Assembly: GCF_030646165.1 (NCBI RefSeq)
Contig: NZ_JAUTDO010000001.1
Span: forward strand, 62,001 to 126,000
Direction of reading: 5' to 3'
Origin: Conexibacter sp. CPCC 206217
GTDB lineage: Bacteria; Actinomycetota; Thermoleophilia; Solirubrobacterales; Solirubrobacteraceae
Length of the DNA: 64,000 nucleotides
The notes beneath the pieces were generated by a model. The model had not been told where the DNA came from. It saw only the letters and a program-made list of their open reading frames with translations, and made no database searches. This document shows, in pieces, positions 27,482-35,822 of the stretch (the first letter of the stretch is position 1; each line of letters starts with the position of its first letter). The position numbers and the translations under genes are program-made.

Positions 27482-29104
27482 TCAGCTTGTGCGAGCCCCG
27501 GCACCTCCCCGCTCGAGTGCCCCATGGCCGCCGCCCCCTCCGGTCGCCAGCACGAGGCGATCGCCCGGAGCCAGCACGACGCGCGAGCGGCCGGCGATCC
27601 GCTCCTCCTGCTCGCCGTCGGCGCGGATCACCGTGACGTGCCCGGCACGTCCCGTCTCACCGCCCTCCAGCCCCCAGGCGCCGAAGCGCGGATCGGTCTG
27701 CTCCATGCCGCACTGGAAGACGATCGGCTGATCGCCGAGCACGCGGAAGACCGCTCGCATCCCCCGCCCGCCGGCGCGCGCGCCCGCCCCGCCGGTCCCG
27801 TCGAGCAGCGCGTACTGCTCGACGCGCAGCGGGTACTCCGTCTCGACCACCTCGGCGGGGATCAGCGCCGAGCTCGACAGGTGCGTGTCGACCGCGTCGA
27901 GCCCGTCGCGCTGCGGACCGGCGCCGGCGCCGCCGACGACGTTGAGCAGCAGGATCATCTCGTCGCCGGTCTTGCGGCCGGGCGCGGCGCAGGACATCCA
28001 CGCCGAGCCGACGAAGCAGCCGGCGATCGTCTCCTGCGGGCGCAGCTGCGCGAGGCAGCGCACGAGCACGTCAGCCAGTCGCTGGGACGTGAGGTGGCGG
28101 TCGCTGACGGGCGCCGGCCGCGACGGGTTCACGAGCGAGCGCTCGGGCAGCCGGATCGAGATCGGCGCCAGACAGCCCTCGGTCGTTGGGACGCTGTCGT
28201 CGAGGATGGTGCGCACGGCGTAGAGGACGGCCGACTGCGTCGTCGCCAGCGGCACGTTGATGCCGGTCGGCTGCTGCGCGACGGTGCCGGCGAAGTCGAC
28301 CTCGAGCGCTTCGCCCGCGATCGTCAGCGCGACCGCGATCCGCAGCGGCCCGCTGACGTGGACGCCGTCGCCGTCGAGGAAGCCCTCAGCCTCGTAGCGG
28401 CCGTCGGGCAACGCCGCGATCGCGCGGCGCGTGGCGCGCGCGGAGCGGTCGATCAGGCCGCTCATCGCGTGGACGACCGCGTCAGCGCCGTGACGTTCCA
28501 GCAGCGCGTCGAAGCGCCGCACCGCGGTGCGCGCGGCCGCGATCTGCGCCCGCAGGTCGCCGAGCCCCAGCGGCGCTTGGCGGATGTTGGAGGCGATCAC
28601 CTCGTAGAGCGCCTCGTTGGGCACGCCGGCGGCCTCCAGCTTGAGGTGGGAGTAGACGACGCCCTCCTCGAAGACCGATTCGTTCGCGGCCGAGATCGAG
28701 CCCGGCACGCGCCCGCCCCAGTCGGCGTGGTGGGCGATGCTGCCGGCGAACCCGATCCGCCGCCCGGCGGCGAAGATCGGCATGAAGATGTGGATGTCGG
28801 GCACGTGCGTGCCGCCGTCGAACGGGTCGTTGGTGACGAACACGTCGTCCGGGTGGACGTCCTCCCCCCACTTCGCGACGATCCGCTTCAGCGCGTACCC
28901 CATCGAGCCGAGGTGCGACGGGATGTGGCCGGCCTGCGCGACGAGCGCGCCGCTGGCGTCGAACAGCGCGCAGGAGTAGTCGAGCAGGTCCTTGATGACG
29001 ACGGTGTAGGAGCTTCGCAGCAGCGTCGCGCCCATCTCCTCCGCGATCCCCTCGAACGCGTGCCGGAAGACCTCCAGCGCCGGAACGTGGCGCACCGCGG
29101 TCAT
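27482..29104 (-). CDS. hyuB: Hydantoinase/oxoprolinase subunit B (HyuB)
   Basis: 540 residues. 'AEEMGATLLRSSYTVVIKD', 'GSMGYALKRIV', 'NDPFDGGTHVPDIHIFMP' and 'GHIPSHLGSM' are standard HyuB landmarks, and the Gly-rich 'LATGGGGGHGALERG' end is also typical. With HyuA it forms ATP-dependent N-methylhydantoin amidohydrolases, oxoprolinases or, in related complexes, acetophenone/acetone carboxylases. The ATG overlaps the hyuA stop (ATGA). Which cyclic amide is cut cannot be read from sequence. Confidence 0.92.
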   Translation of the reverse strand: MTAVRHVPALEVFRHAFEGIAEEMGATLLRSSYTVVIKDLLDYSCALFDASGALVAQAGHIPSHLGSMGYALKRIVAKWGEDVHPDDVFVTNDPFDGGTHVPDIHIFMPIFAAGRRIGFAGSIAHHADWGGRVPGSISAANESVFEEGVVYSHLKLEAAGVPNEALYEVIASNIRQAPLGLGDLRAQIAAARTAVRRFDALLERHGADAVVHAMSGLIDRSARATRRAIAALPDGRYEAEGFLDGDGVHVSGPLRIAVALTIAGEALEVDFAGTVAQQPTGINVPLATTQSAVLYAVRTILDDSVPTTEGCLAPISIRLPERSLVNPSRPAPVSDRHLTSQRLADVLVRCLAQLRPQETIAGCFVGSAWMSCAAPGRKTGDEMILLLNVVGGAGAGPQRDGLDAVDTHLSSSALIPAEVVETEYPLRVEQYALLDGTGGAGARAGGRGMRAVFRVLGDQPIVFQCGMEQTDPRFGAWGLEGGETGRAGHVTVIRADGEQEERIAGRSRVVLAPGDRLVLATGGGGGHGALERGGAGARTS

Positions 29105-31146
29105 CGTCCGACCTCGATCGCGAGCGAGTGCGCCGCGTCGACGCGCGCGACTGCGCCCGGCGGCAGCACGGTCGTCGTCTCGCGCTCCTGCACGACAGCC
29201 GGCCCCTCGACGACGTCGCCGACCGCGAGCGTCGCGCGGTCGAGGACCGCGCACTCGACCCAGCCGTCGTGCGCGAAGTGCACCGCGCGCGTGCCGCCGG
29301 CACCGCCTGCGGCGGGCGCGCTGCGCCGCTGCAGGCGCGCCGGATCGACGCCGCGTTCGTGCCACGGGCTCGCCGCCACGAGCCGCAGCGTGACGACCTC
29401 GACGGGATCGTCGGGGCTCGCGTGGCCGTACGCGCGCTCGTGCTCGGCATGGAACCGCTGCACCAGCTGCGCGAGGTCGCGGCCGTCGGAGGCGACCGTC
29501 AGCGCGTCGCGCTGACCGACGTAGCGCAGCTCGACCAACCGGGTGAACGACGGCGCGCGCTGCTGTCCGTGCTGCTCGGCGTAGGCGCGCAGCGCCTCGC
29601 GCTCCAGCGCCGAGAAGCGCTCCGCCAAGCGCCGGTCGTCGAGCTCGGACGCGCGCTGCTCGACGACGGCCGGCCAGGTCTCGCTGAGCTCGGCGCAGAC
29701 GAGCCCGAGCGCGGAGAAGGTCGACGGCGCGATCGGCACGAGCGCGCGACGCATCCCGGCGGCGCGTGCGAGGTCGCAGGCGTGCAGCGGCCCGCCACCG
29801 CCGAAGGCGACGAGCGAGAAGGCCGCCGGATCGTGGCCGGCGTTGACCGAGACGACGCGCAGGCCGCGCTCCATCACGGCGACTGCGACCTCAACGATCG
29901 CGACCGCGGCCGCTTCCAGCGGCAGGCCGAGCGGCTGCGCGATCCGCCGCTCGATCGCGGCGGCGGCGGCATCGCGGTCGAGCGCCATCTCGCCGCCGAG
30001 CAGTCCGTCCGGGGCGATCCGCCCGAGCACGAGCTGGGCGTCGGTGACGGTCGGCTCGGTGCCGCCGCGGCCGTAGCAGACCGGTCCCGGGAAGGCGCCC
30101 GCGCTGCGGGGGCCGACCTGCAGCACGCCCTCGGGGTCGACAGCCGCGATGCTGCCGCCGCCGGCGCCGACGGCGTTGATCGCCAGCGACGCGGCACGGA
30201 TCGGCATGCGGTCGTGCCCGGACGTCGAGGAGGCGATCGCTGCGCGGCCGTTCGCGACGAGACAGAGGTCGGAGCTGGTGCCGCCCATGTCGAAGGTGAT
30301 CAGGTCCGCGTGCGCTTCGCCGAGCAGCCGCTGCGCGGCGACGATCCCGCCGGCCGGCCCGGAGAGCACCATCCGGTGCGCGTTGCGCGGCACCGCGGCG
30401 GGCGCGATCAGCCCGCCGTTGGACTGCATCACGTACAGCCGCTGCGCTCCCGGCAGAGCCGTCAGCATCGCCTCGAAGCGCTCGACGTAGGTCGCCACGA
30501 GCGGGTTGAGGCTGGCGTTGAGCGCCGTCGTGTTGGCGCGCGCGTACTCGCGGATCTCTGGGTCGACCTCGCTGCTGAGCGAGACCCGCACCTGCGGGTG
30601 CGCGGCGCGGATCGCCTGCGCGAGGCGCCGCTCGTGGACGCCGTCGCGGTAGGCGAAGAGGAGGCAGATCGCGACCGCCTGCGGCTGCGTCTCGCCAACC
30701 CAGGCGACCGCGCGCGCGATCTCCTCCTCGGTGAGCTGCTCGACGACCTCGCCGTCGGCGTCGAGCCGCTCGCGCACCTCGTGCACGAGCTCGCGCGACA
30801 CCAGCCGCTGCGCCTTCGGCGCAAGCAGGTCGTAGGCCTTGGGCCGCAGCATCGTGCCGATCTCGAGGATGTCGCCGAACCCCGCCGTCGCCAGCAGCGC
30901 GGTGCGCGGCAGGCGCTGCTCGATCAGCGCGTTGGTCGCGACCGTCGTGCCGTGCACCACGACCTCGACGGCGCCGACGTCGACGCCATGGCGAGCGGCG
31001 AGCGCGGCGAGTCCCTGCTCGGCGCCGTCGTGCAGCCGCTCCGCCACACTCGGCACCTTGTCGACCGACAGCACGCCGCTGTCGAGGTCCACGTGCACCA
31101 CGTCGGTGAACGTCCCGCCGATGTCGATGCCGACGACGGCCGGCAT
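29101..31146 (-). CDS. hyuA: Hydantoinase/oxoprolinase subunit A (HyuA)
   Basis: 681 residues from the ATG at 31146 (an in-frame TTG eight codons upstream is less likely). The ASKHA ATPase motifs are clear: 'GIDIGGTFTDVV' at the N-terminus, 'HGTTVATNALI', 'FDMGGTSSDLCLV' and 'AVGAGGGSIA'. HyuA supplies ATP-dependent activation of the ring amide for HyuB. The start overlaps the upstream stop by TGATG. Confidence 0.93.
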   Translation of the reverse strand: MPAVVGIDIGGTFTDVVHVDLDSGVLSVDKVPSVAERLHDGAEQGLAALAARHGVDVGAVEVVVHGTTVATNALIEQRLPRTALLATAGFGDILEIGTMLRPKAYDLLAPKAQRLVSRELVHEVRERLDADGEVVEQLTEEEIARAVAWVGETQPQAVAICLLFAYRDGVHERRLAQAIRAAHPQVRVSLSSEVDPEIREYARANTTALNASLNPLVATYVERFEAMLTALPGAQRLYVMQSNGGLIAPAAVPRNAHRMVLSGPAGGIVAAQRLLGEAHADLITFDMGGTSSDLCLVANGRAAIASSTSGHDRMPIRAASLAINAVGAGGGSIAAVDPEGVLQVGPRSAGAFPGPVCYGRGGTEPTVTDAQLVLGRIAPDGLLGGEMALDRDAAAAAIERRIAQPLGLPLEAAAVAIVEVAVAVMERGLRVVSVNAGHDPAAFSLVAFGGGGPLHACDLARAAGMRRALVPIAPSTFSALGLVCAELSETWPAVVEQRASELDDRRLAERFSALEREALRAYAEQHGQQRAPSFTRLVELRYVGQRDALTVASDGRDLAQLVQRFHAEHERAYGHASPDDPVEVVTLRLVAASPWHERGVDPARLQRRSAPAAGGAGGTRAVHFAHDGWVECAVLDRATLAVGDVVEGPAVVQERETTTVLPPGAVARVDAAHSLAIEVGR

Positions 31147-31913
31147 CAGTCCTGCGCTCCTGCCAGCCAACCGATCGCCTGCGCCCAGAAGCGGTCGTAG
31201 CTGGCGTCGGTGACGAACGCCTGCGGTGCCCAGTGCGGTCCGCAGTCGGTCGCGTACGCGAGCGTGCGCCCGGAGCCGTGCGTGCCGACGACCAGGAACG
31301 GGTCCTCGCCGACGGTCGCCAGCACCGTGGCGCCGTCGCGCGCCGCGAAGCGGTTGTAGCCGAGGATCTCCGGCAGGGTCTGCGGCAGGCCCGCCGTGAC
31401 CGCATGGCCGTCGTCGACGATCCGCGGCGTCAGCCCCTGCGGCGCCTCGACGCGGTCGTCGCCCTGCGGCAGCACCGCCGGCAGCACCTCGTGCAGCACG
31501 GTGTTGCGGAAGTTCGCCTTCCCGTCGATGCCCTGGAAGGAGAGGTAGCCGCCGACCATCCCGAGGCCGCCGCCGCCGGCGACGTAGTCGCGCAGCAGCT
31601 CGAGCTTGTTGGGCGCGCGCTCGCTGCGCTCGAACGTCGCGGGCCCGAGCAGCAGCGTGTTGGCGCCGACGTCGCTGAGCAGGATCGCGTCGATCCGCGC
31701 GAGTTCGTCGGGGTCGGTCGGGAAAGCGGTGGCGACGAGGTGGTTGGGCACGAACCGCAGCTCGTAGCCGGCCGCCTCGATCGCCGGGGCGAGCCAGCCG
31801 ATGCCTTCCTCGTACGTCGTCGTCGTGAAGCTGTCGAAGCCCTTCTGGTGGACGCTGTGCGTCACCCAGGACTCGCCGACCACCATCACGGTCGGGCGTG
31901 CGGCGACGCTCAT
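31146..31913 (-). CDS. Cytoplasmic glutamine amidotransferase-like protein (DUF1355/ThuA-like)
   Basis: 255 residues. 'VMVVGESWVTHSVHQKGFDS' and 'YVAGGGGLGMVGGYLSFQG' define the putative glutamine amidotransferase family often found beside sugar or hydantoin catabolic genes. The usual class I nucleophile elbow (G-x-C-x-G) reads 'GMVGGY', so no catalytic Cys is visible and amidotransferase activity is doubtful. GGAGGGG is placed 7 nt before the ATG. It is 28 nt downstream of the LacI gene. Confidence 0.8.
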   Translation of the reverse strand: MSVAARPTVMVVGESWVTHSVHQKGFDSFTTTTYEEGIGWLAPAIEAAGYELRFVPNHLVATAFPTDPDELARIDAILLSDVGANTLLLGPATFERSERAPNKLELLRDYVAGGGGLGMVGGYLSFQGIDGKANFRNTVLHEVLPAVLPQGDDRVEAPQGLTPRIVDDGHAVTAGLPQTLPEILGYNRFAARDGATVLATVGEDPFLVVGTHGSGRTLAYATDCGPHWAPQAFVTDASYDRFWAQAIGWLAGAQD

Positions 31914-31941
31914 CGCGCGCCCCTCCGCGTCGGGATGCGGA

Positions 31942-32952
31942 TCATGGAGCCTCCATCAGCGATTCGCGGGTCACCAGCGTCGTCGGCAGCTCGCTGACGG
32001 CGTCGGGCTGCTCGTCGCGCAGCAGTTGCAGCAGCAGGCGCCCGGCCGCGGCGCCGATCTCCTGCGCCGGCTGGCGGACGGTCGTCAGCGCAGGCACGAA
32101 GTGACGCGCAAGCGGGATGTCGTCGAAGCCGACGACGCTCACGTCGTGCGGGACCGAGATCCCGGCCGAGAAGCACCAGCGCAGGCAACCGATCGCCATC
32201 AGGTCGTTGGACACCAGCAGCGCGGTCGGCCGGCTCTCGCGCGGGCCCGACAACAGCGCCTCGGCCGCGGCGATGCCGCTCTCGACGCGGTAGTCGCCGG
32301 TGAAGCTCGGCACTCCGTCGGGGTCCACCCCAGCCCTGGCGAGACCCTCCCGATAGCCGGCCAGCCGCTGCTCCGCCGTCCACAGCGCAGTCGGTCCCGT
32401 GACGATCCCGACGCGGCGATGACCGAACGCGAGCGCCGCCTCGGCGGCCAAGCGCGCGCCGCGGCGGTTCTCGGCGCCGACGAAGGGGACGTTCAGTCCA
32501 GACGTGCGTTCGTCGACGACGACGACCGGAGCGGAGCGGGCGAGCTCGTTGAGCGCGCCGGTCGCGGTCGAGGTCCCGGCGATGTAGACGATGCCGTCGA
32601 GGCGCCGACTGCGTGCGAGTCGGACGAGGTCCTGCTCACGGCTGTCCTCATAGCGCGCGGTGTGGAGCAGGACGCTGAACCCGTCGTCGCCGACGGCAGC
32701 GTCGAGGCCGCCCGCGAGCACGGCGAAGAACGCGTTCTCGGTGTCCGGGATCACGAGCCCGATCGCCTGCGCGCGCTGCCGCGCGAGGTTGCGCGCGTTG
32801 TGGTCCGGCTCGTACCCGAGTGTCCGAACCGCTTCGAGCACTCGCCGCCGAACGTCGCCCGAGGTCGGAACGGATTGGTTCAGCACGGCACTGACCGTGC
32901 TCGGCGCCACACCAGCGCTCGCGGCCACGTCGCGGATCGTGACACGCCGCAT
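31942..32952 (-). CDS. LacI-family transcriptional repressor
   Basis: 336 residues from the ATG at 32952, which directly precedes the helix-turn-helix 'VTIRDVAASAGVAPSTVSAV' and fits the family length; an in-frame GTG 20 codons earlier with GGAG upstream could extend it. The hinge 'LGYEPDHNARNLARQR' and the periplasmic-binding-like ligand domain ('IGLVIPDTENAFFAVL', 'GFDDIPLARHFVPALTTVRQ') are intact. As first gene of the operon, with a palindrome just upstream, it should repress itself and all nine downstream genes until the imported compound or its sugar binds. Confidence 0.92.
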   Translation of the reverse strand: MRRVTIRDVAASAGVAPSTVSAVLNQSVPTSGDVRRRVLEAVRTLGYEPDHNARNLARQRAQAIGLVIPDTENAFFAVLAGGLDAAVGDDGFSVLLHTARYEDSREQDLVRLARSRRLDGIVYIAGTSTATGALNELARSAPVVVVDERTSGLNVPFVGAENRRGARLAAEAALAFGHRRVGIVTGPTALWTAEQRLAGYREGLARAGVDPDGVPSFTGDYRVESGIAAAEALLSGPRESRPTALLVSNDLMAIGCLRWCFSAGISVPHDVSVVGFDDIPLARHFVPALTTVRQPAQEIGAAAGRLLLQLLRDEQPDAVSELPTTLVTRESLMEAP

Positions 32953-33050
32953 CGCGACACCATCACCATCGTTCTCCGCAGCGCTTCGATCCGCAGTCGA
33001 CCCAGATGTCACAGGCAAATCACTCCGTAGCAAGGTTCGGAATGCACATT

Positions 33051-33068
33051 CTCCGAACCGGTTCGGAG
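33051..33068. promoter_or_regulatory. LacI-type operator, perfect 18-bp palindrome
   Basis: CTCCGAACCGGTTCGGAG equals its own reverse complement and has the central CG of LacI-family operators (AACCGGTT core). It lies about 100 bp upstream of the repressor's ATG. A second, spaced pair of half-sites, GGTTCGGA at 33034 and TCCGAACC ending at 33059, shares its right half with this palindrome, so two overlapping binding registers exist. Confidence 0.75.
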
Positions 33069-33363
33069 CAACCTAGCTCGCTCTGGCGCCGTTGGCAAAC
33101 GCGGCAGGGAAGCTGGCACGTCCACGCTGGACGCGCGGGCCTTGCAACGGGCGCTCCGCTTCGGAGCCACCGGATCTCCGCCTGCCGGTCTCGGCACCCG
33201 CCGTACGGCTGCGCATCGTGCGCGGTTCGACCTGCATGGGCTCTGCGAGGGATTGCGACAGCGTCGAAACCGATCAGCTCGGCGGTCGTGCGCCCACCGC
33301 TTGGCGCCGTTGGTCAGCCCGTCGAACTCGTTCTTGCCTGAGGAGGTGACGTCTTCCTGCTCG
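33069..33363. other. Non-coding spacer without recognisable gene
   Basis: About 295 bp between the LacI operator and the end of the STAS-like gene. The minus-strand side must hold the operon promoter near the operator. No conserved protein, RNA gene or strong hairpin is visible in the remainder; short open frames here lack ribosome sites and family matches. Confidence 0.5.
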
Positions 33364-33696
33364 TCAGATGGTGCCGACCGTCCGCTGCGGCGGTTCAGGG
33401 TCTGCTGACAGTTCGCGACGCAAGGCGTCGGTGAGCCCGAGCAGTACCAATCGGCCTCCTCGGCGCTGCGCTGCCGCTATTGCCTCCACGATGACGGCGG
33501 CGCATTCTTCACCAAGCCGATCCACGCCGCGGAGGTCAAGGCTGACCGTCGCGAACTCTCTGCCGAATCGCTCCAGCTCGCGACCAAGGCTCTCCGCGAT
33601 CCCGAAATGCGGTGCGACCAGTGGGCGAAGCACCACCGGCGCGTCCGGCTGATCGAAGCCGAACGAGCAGTCCATCTTGCGCAGCGCCTGAGGCAT
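33364..33696 (-). CDS. STAS-domain protein with Glu at the phospho-serine position
   Basis: 110 residues. 'VSLDLRGVDRLGEECAAVI' followed by 'RRGGRLVLLGLTDALRREL' is the STAS core (beta strand, phospho-loop, helix). In active anti-sigma antagonists the loop reads D-S-[ST]-G; here it is G-E-E-C, so it cannot be phosphorylated on Ser and carries acids in its place. It could be a constitutively 'phosphorylated-like' or non-switching partner for the nearby SigB/F-type system. The start is the ATG at 33696. Assignment is by fold pattern only. Confidence 0.6.
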   Translation of the reverse strand: MPQALRKMDCSFGFDQPDAPVVLRPLVAPHFGIAESLGRELERFGREFATVSLDLRGVDRLGEECAAVIVEAIAAAQRRGGRLVLLGLTDALRRELSADPEPPQRTVGTI

Positions 33697-33725
33697 GAGC
33701 CGACCGCTACCCGCTCTCTGGAGGG

Positions 33726-34166
33726 TCACGTTGCCACGAACTCGATCAGGACGCGGAAGAATCTCGTGACGAAGTCGTCGTAGACGGAGTCCTGGTCGGT
33801 CGTCAGAGAGGCGGTCATGGCGGCGGCCTGATTCTTGGTCAGCGGACCCTCGGGGTTGTCGCTGGCCTGCTCCATGTACGGCGGGACCGCCGCGGCGACG
33901 ACGGCGCTGCGCACGCGCTCGGCGCCGTACTCGGTGAAGTAGCGGGCGACCTCGCCGGCGACGACGCGGTGGCCGGCCGCCTGCAGCGCCGGGATCCGGT
34001 CGTTCCACGATTCGCCCGTCAGCGGCCAGCCGTGAATCAGCACGACGGGGCGGCCGCCGTCACCGGTGTCGTCGACGTGCAGCTTGGTGTCCTTGAAGAT
34101 GCCGTGATGGGCGGTGATCTCGGTCAACGTGGGCTCCGGACTCGGTTGCGGCTGAGCTACCCACAC
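33726..34166 (-). pseudogene. Alpha/beta-hydrolase (non-heme chloroperoxidase-like) with internal deletion
   Basis: The N-terminal 'GGRPVVLIHGWPLTGESW' and the later 'GEVARYFTEYGAERVR' and 'AAVPPYMEQASDNPEG' belong to one well-known esterase/haloperoxidase family. In intact members about 55 residues separate 'AGHRV' from 'GEVARY', including the first Asp strand and the nucleophile elbow G-x-S-M-G-G. Here they are joined directly ('AGHRVVAGEVARY'), so the catalytic Ser is gone. The C-terminal third, with the catalytic His, is also missing. The frame stays open, indicating an in-frame deletion. It cannot be a working hydrolase. Confidence 0.75.
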
Positions 34167-34235
34167 GACCCGAGCCCAACCAGCGGCCGCGCTCGTCGGC
34201 CTGCTGCCAAACGACGCCCGCGGAGGCGCGCCGCT

Positions 34236-34661
34236 CTACGGCATCGCTCTTTCGCGGTCGTCGCGGCTCTTCGCCGGGGAGAACACCGACTCCGTGTCGT
34301 GCTCGACTGGCGGCAGGATGAACACCTCGCACATGAGGTCGGGGTCCTGCTGGTTGCCGCTCATGAAACCGATCGGCTTACGGCCGGTGGCGTGTTCGAT
34401 GACGGCCATGAAACGGTCGCGCATCAGATCCTGAAACGCCATCCGCTGCTCGATCACGGCCGCGCCGCGGCCGCCCTCCAGCAGCGTCTGCTCCACCCGC
34501 GAGAAACCGCCACGCAGGACGCAGACGACGAGATCGTCCTGATAGTACGACTTGACCTGCGTCGGGCCACGGCCGTAGTAGTCCTTCAACAGCGCGACAA
34601 GACCATCGGATATGGCCGTGAGCACGTCACCGTGCGCACGCTGAACATCGGAAGGGGTCAT
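34236..34661 (-). CDS. DUF2294 (MpsC-like) protein
   Basis: 141 residues from the ATG at 34661 (GAGG at 7 nt). 'ISDGLVALLKDYYGRGPTQV', 'DDLVVCVLRGGFSRVEQTLL' and 'MRDRFMAVIEHATGRK' are the conserved blocks of DUF2294. The family is soluble and of unknown biochemistry; one member, staphylococcal MpsC, is linked to a cation/bicarbonate transport system. A paralogue is encoded divergently 127 bp away. The 26-residue polar C-terminal tail is specific to this copy. Confidence 0.82.
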   Translation of the reverse strand: MTPSDVQRAHGDVLTAISDGLVALLKDYYGRGPTQVKSYYQDDLVVCVLRGGFSRVEQTLLEGGRGAAVIEQRMAFQDLMRDRFMAVIEHATGRKPIGFMSGNQQDPDLMCEVFILPPVEHDTESVFSPAKSRDDRERAMP

Positions 34662-34788
34662 GTCTGAACCTCGGTCGAGATGCGGCGACCTTACCCGCCG
34701 CGCGCTATGGTCATTGGTGATTCGCTCGTTGGGTGTCTGCCCTCTGCCTCGCGCGCTCACTACTCGAGGTCAAGAGAGAAGGGTCCGC
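34662..34788. promoter_or_regulatory. Shared divergent promoter of the two DUF2294 genes
   Basis: 127 bp between two divergent paralogues, containing TATGGT near 34707 on the plus strand as the only -10-like element I can see. The arrangement implies common control of both genes. No clear operator symmetry. Confidence 0.35.
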
Positions 34789-35166
34789 ATGCCGGTCCCA
34801 CCGGCACCACTGCACGGCGACGAACTGCTCGACGCCGTCACCCGCGAGATGGTCGCGCTGCACAAGCGCTACTACCACCGCGAACCCGTCACAGCAAGAA
34901 CGACGCTGCTCGGCGACGACCTGATCGCATGCGTCTTCGGCGGCATCTACACCGACGTCGAGAAGACGTTGATCGAGCTGCAACGCACGACGACCGTGCA
35001 GGAGACGCGCAGCGACTTCCAGACCGCGATGCGCGACAGATTCATCGAACACGTCGAACGACTCTCCGGCCGCAACGTGCTCGCATTCATCTCCAACACC
35101 CACGTCGGACCCGACATCGAGATCGAACTGTTCATGCTCGGGTCAGCACAGCGGCCCCCAACCTGA
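34789..35166 (+). CDS. DUF2294 (MpsC-like) protein, divergent paralogue
   Basis: 125 residues from the ATG at 34789, preceded by AGAAGGG. 'VTREMVALHKRYYHREPVTA', 'DDLIACVFGGIYTDVEKTL' and 'MRDRFIEHVERLSGRNV' align with the neighbour across its length. It has no C-terminal tail. An upstream in-frame ATG at 34660 would add 43 residues without family similarity and would overlap the divergent gene's start, so it was rejected. Next come a STAS antagonist and a sigma factor on the same strand, suggesting a general stress context. Confidence 0.82.
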   Translation: MPVPPAPLHGDELLDAVTREMVALHKRYYHREPVTARTTLLGDDLIACVFGGIYTDVEKTLIELQRTTTVQETRSDFQTAMRDRFIEHVERLSGRNVLAFISNTHVGPDIEIELFMLGSAQRPPT

Positions 35167-35291
35167 CGGCTGTCTTGGCGACGGGAGTAGAGTCAACGGC
35201 GAAGGGCATCGCCGCGCGGTCGGCACAACGGTCCGGCAGAGCGACGTGACTTTCGGAGCGTTCGCACGTCCACCGCGATCCCGAGAGCCCC

Positions 35292-35636
35292 ATGCCTGAC
35301 ACGTCTCCCGCCACGCACCCGTCGCCGCTGTTCACCGTTGCCAGCGCGCCGGACGGCGCACGCTGGCGCCTCCGGCTCAGAGGAGAGTTCGACGTCGCCG
35401 GCCTCGAAGCCGCACAACGAGCGCTGCACGGGGCGCTCGGCGAGCGCTGCACCGGCCTCGTGGTCGATCTGTCAGACCTGACGTTCATGGACTCGACCGG
35501 CCTGCGCTTCGTGCTCTGCGCCCAACGACTCTGCTCCGCCGCGGATCGGCCGTTCGCGGTCAGGCAGGGCGGACCGGCGATCCGACGGCTGTTCGAGCTG
35601 ACGCGCCTTGACACGGTCGTGCCGTTCGAGGATTGA
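35292..35636 (+). CDS. STAS-domain anti-sigma factor antagonist
   Basis: 114 residues: 'RLRLRGEFDVAGLEAAQRAL', then 'VVDLSDLTFMDSTGLRFVLC' with the intact D-S-T-G loop whose Ser is phosphorylated by the cognate HPK-like anti-sigma kinase. Unphosphorylated, it would sequester that kinase and free the sigma factor encoded 186 bp downstream. No kinase or PP2C phosphatase gene is in the window, so part of the switch is elsewhere. The 186-bp gap contains GGGTAC at 35679-35684, which resembles a SigB/SigF -10 element, but no matching GTTT -35 at ideal spacing. Confidence 0.85.
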   Translation: MPDTSPATHPSPLFTVASAPDGARWRLRLRGEFDVAGLEAAQRALHGALGERCTGLVVDLSDLTFMDSTGLRFVLCAQRLCSAADRPFAVRQGGPAIRRLFELTRLDTVVPFED

Positions 35637-35822
35637 CGCGTCTTGCGGCGCGGGGCCGGACTGGTTCGTCCCCGCGGCGGGTACCCCTTGTGCTAAGCGG
35701 ACGGGACGGCGCGAGCCAGCCCTCGCCGCCTCCTGAGTGCCAGGCAGGACGGATGCGCTCCCCAAACAGGGTCGGCGTCCAGCTCGCCCCGGACGACGTC
35801 ACCGACGACTGGGGTTCTCGCC

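Noticed and set aside
26663..29515. Plus-strand open frame opposite the binding protein and hydantoinase B genes
   Set aside because: Antisense shadow of conserved proteins; no ribosome site or recognisable motif.
35679..35684. GGGTAC as a SigB/SigF -10 element before the sigma gene
   Set aside because: The best -35 candidate (GTTC at 35664) is spaced only about 11 bp away, shorter than usual; mentioned with the STAS gene but not listed as a promoter.
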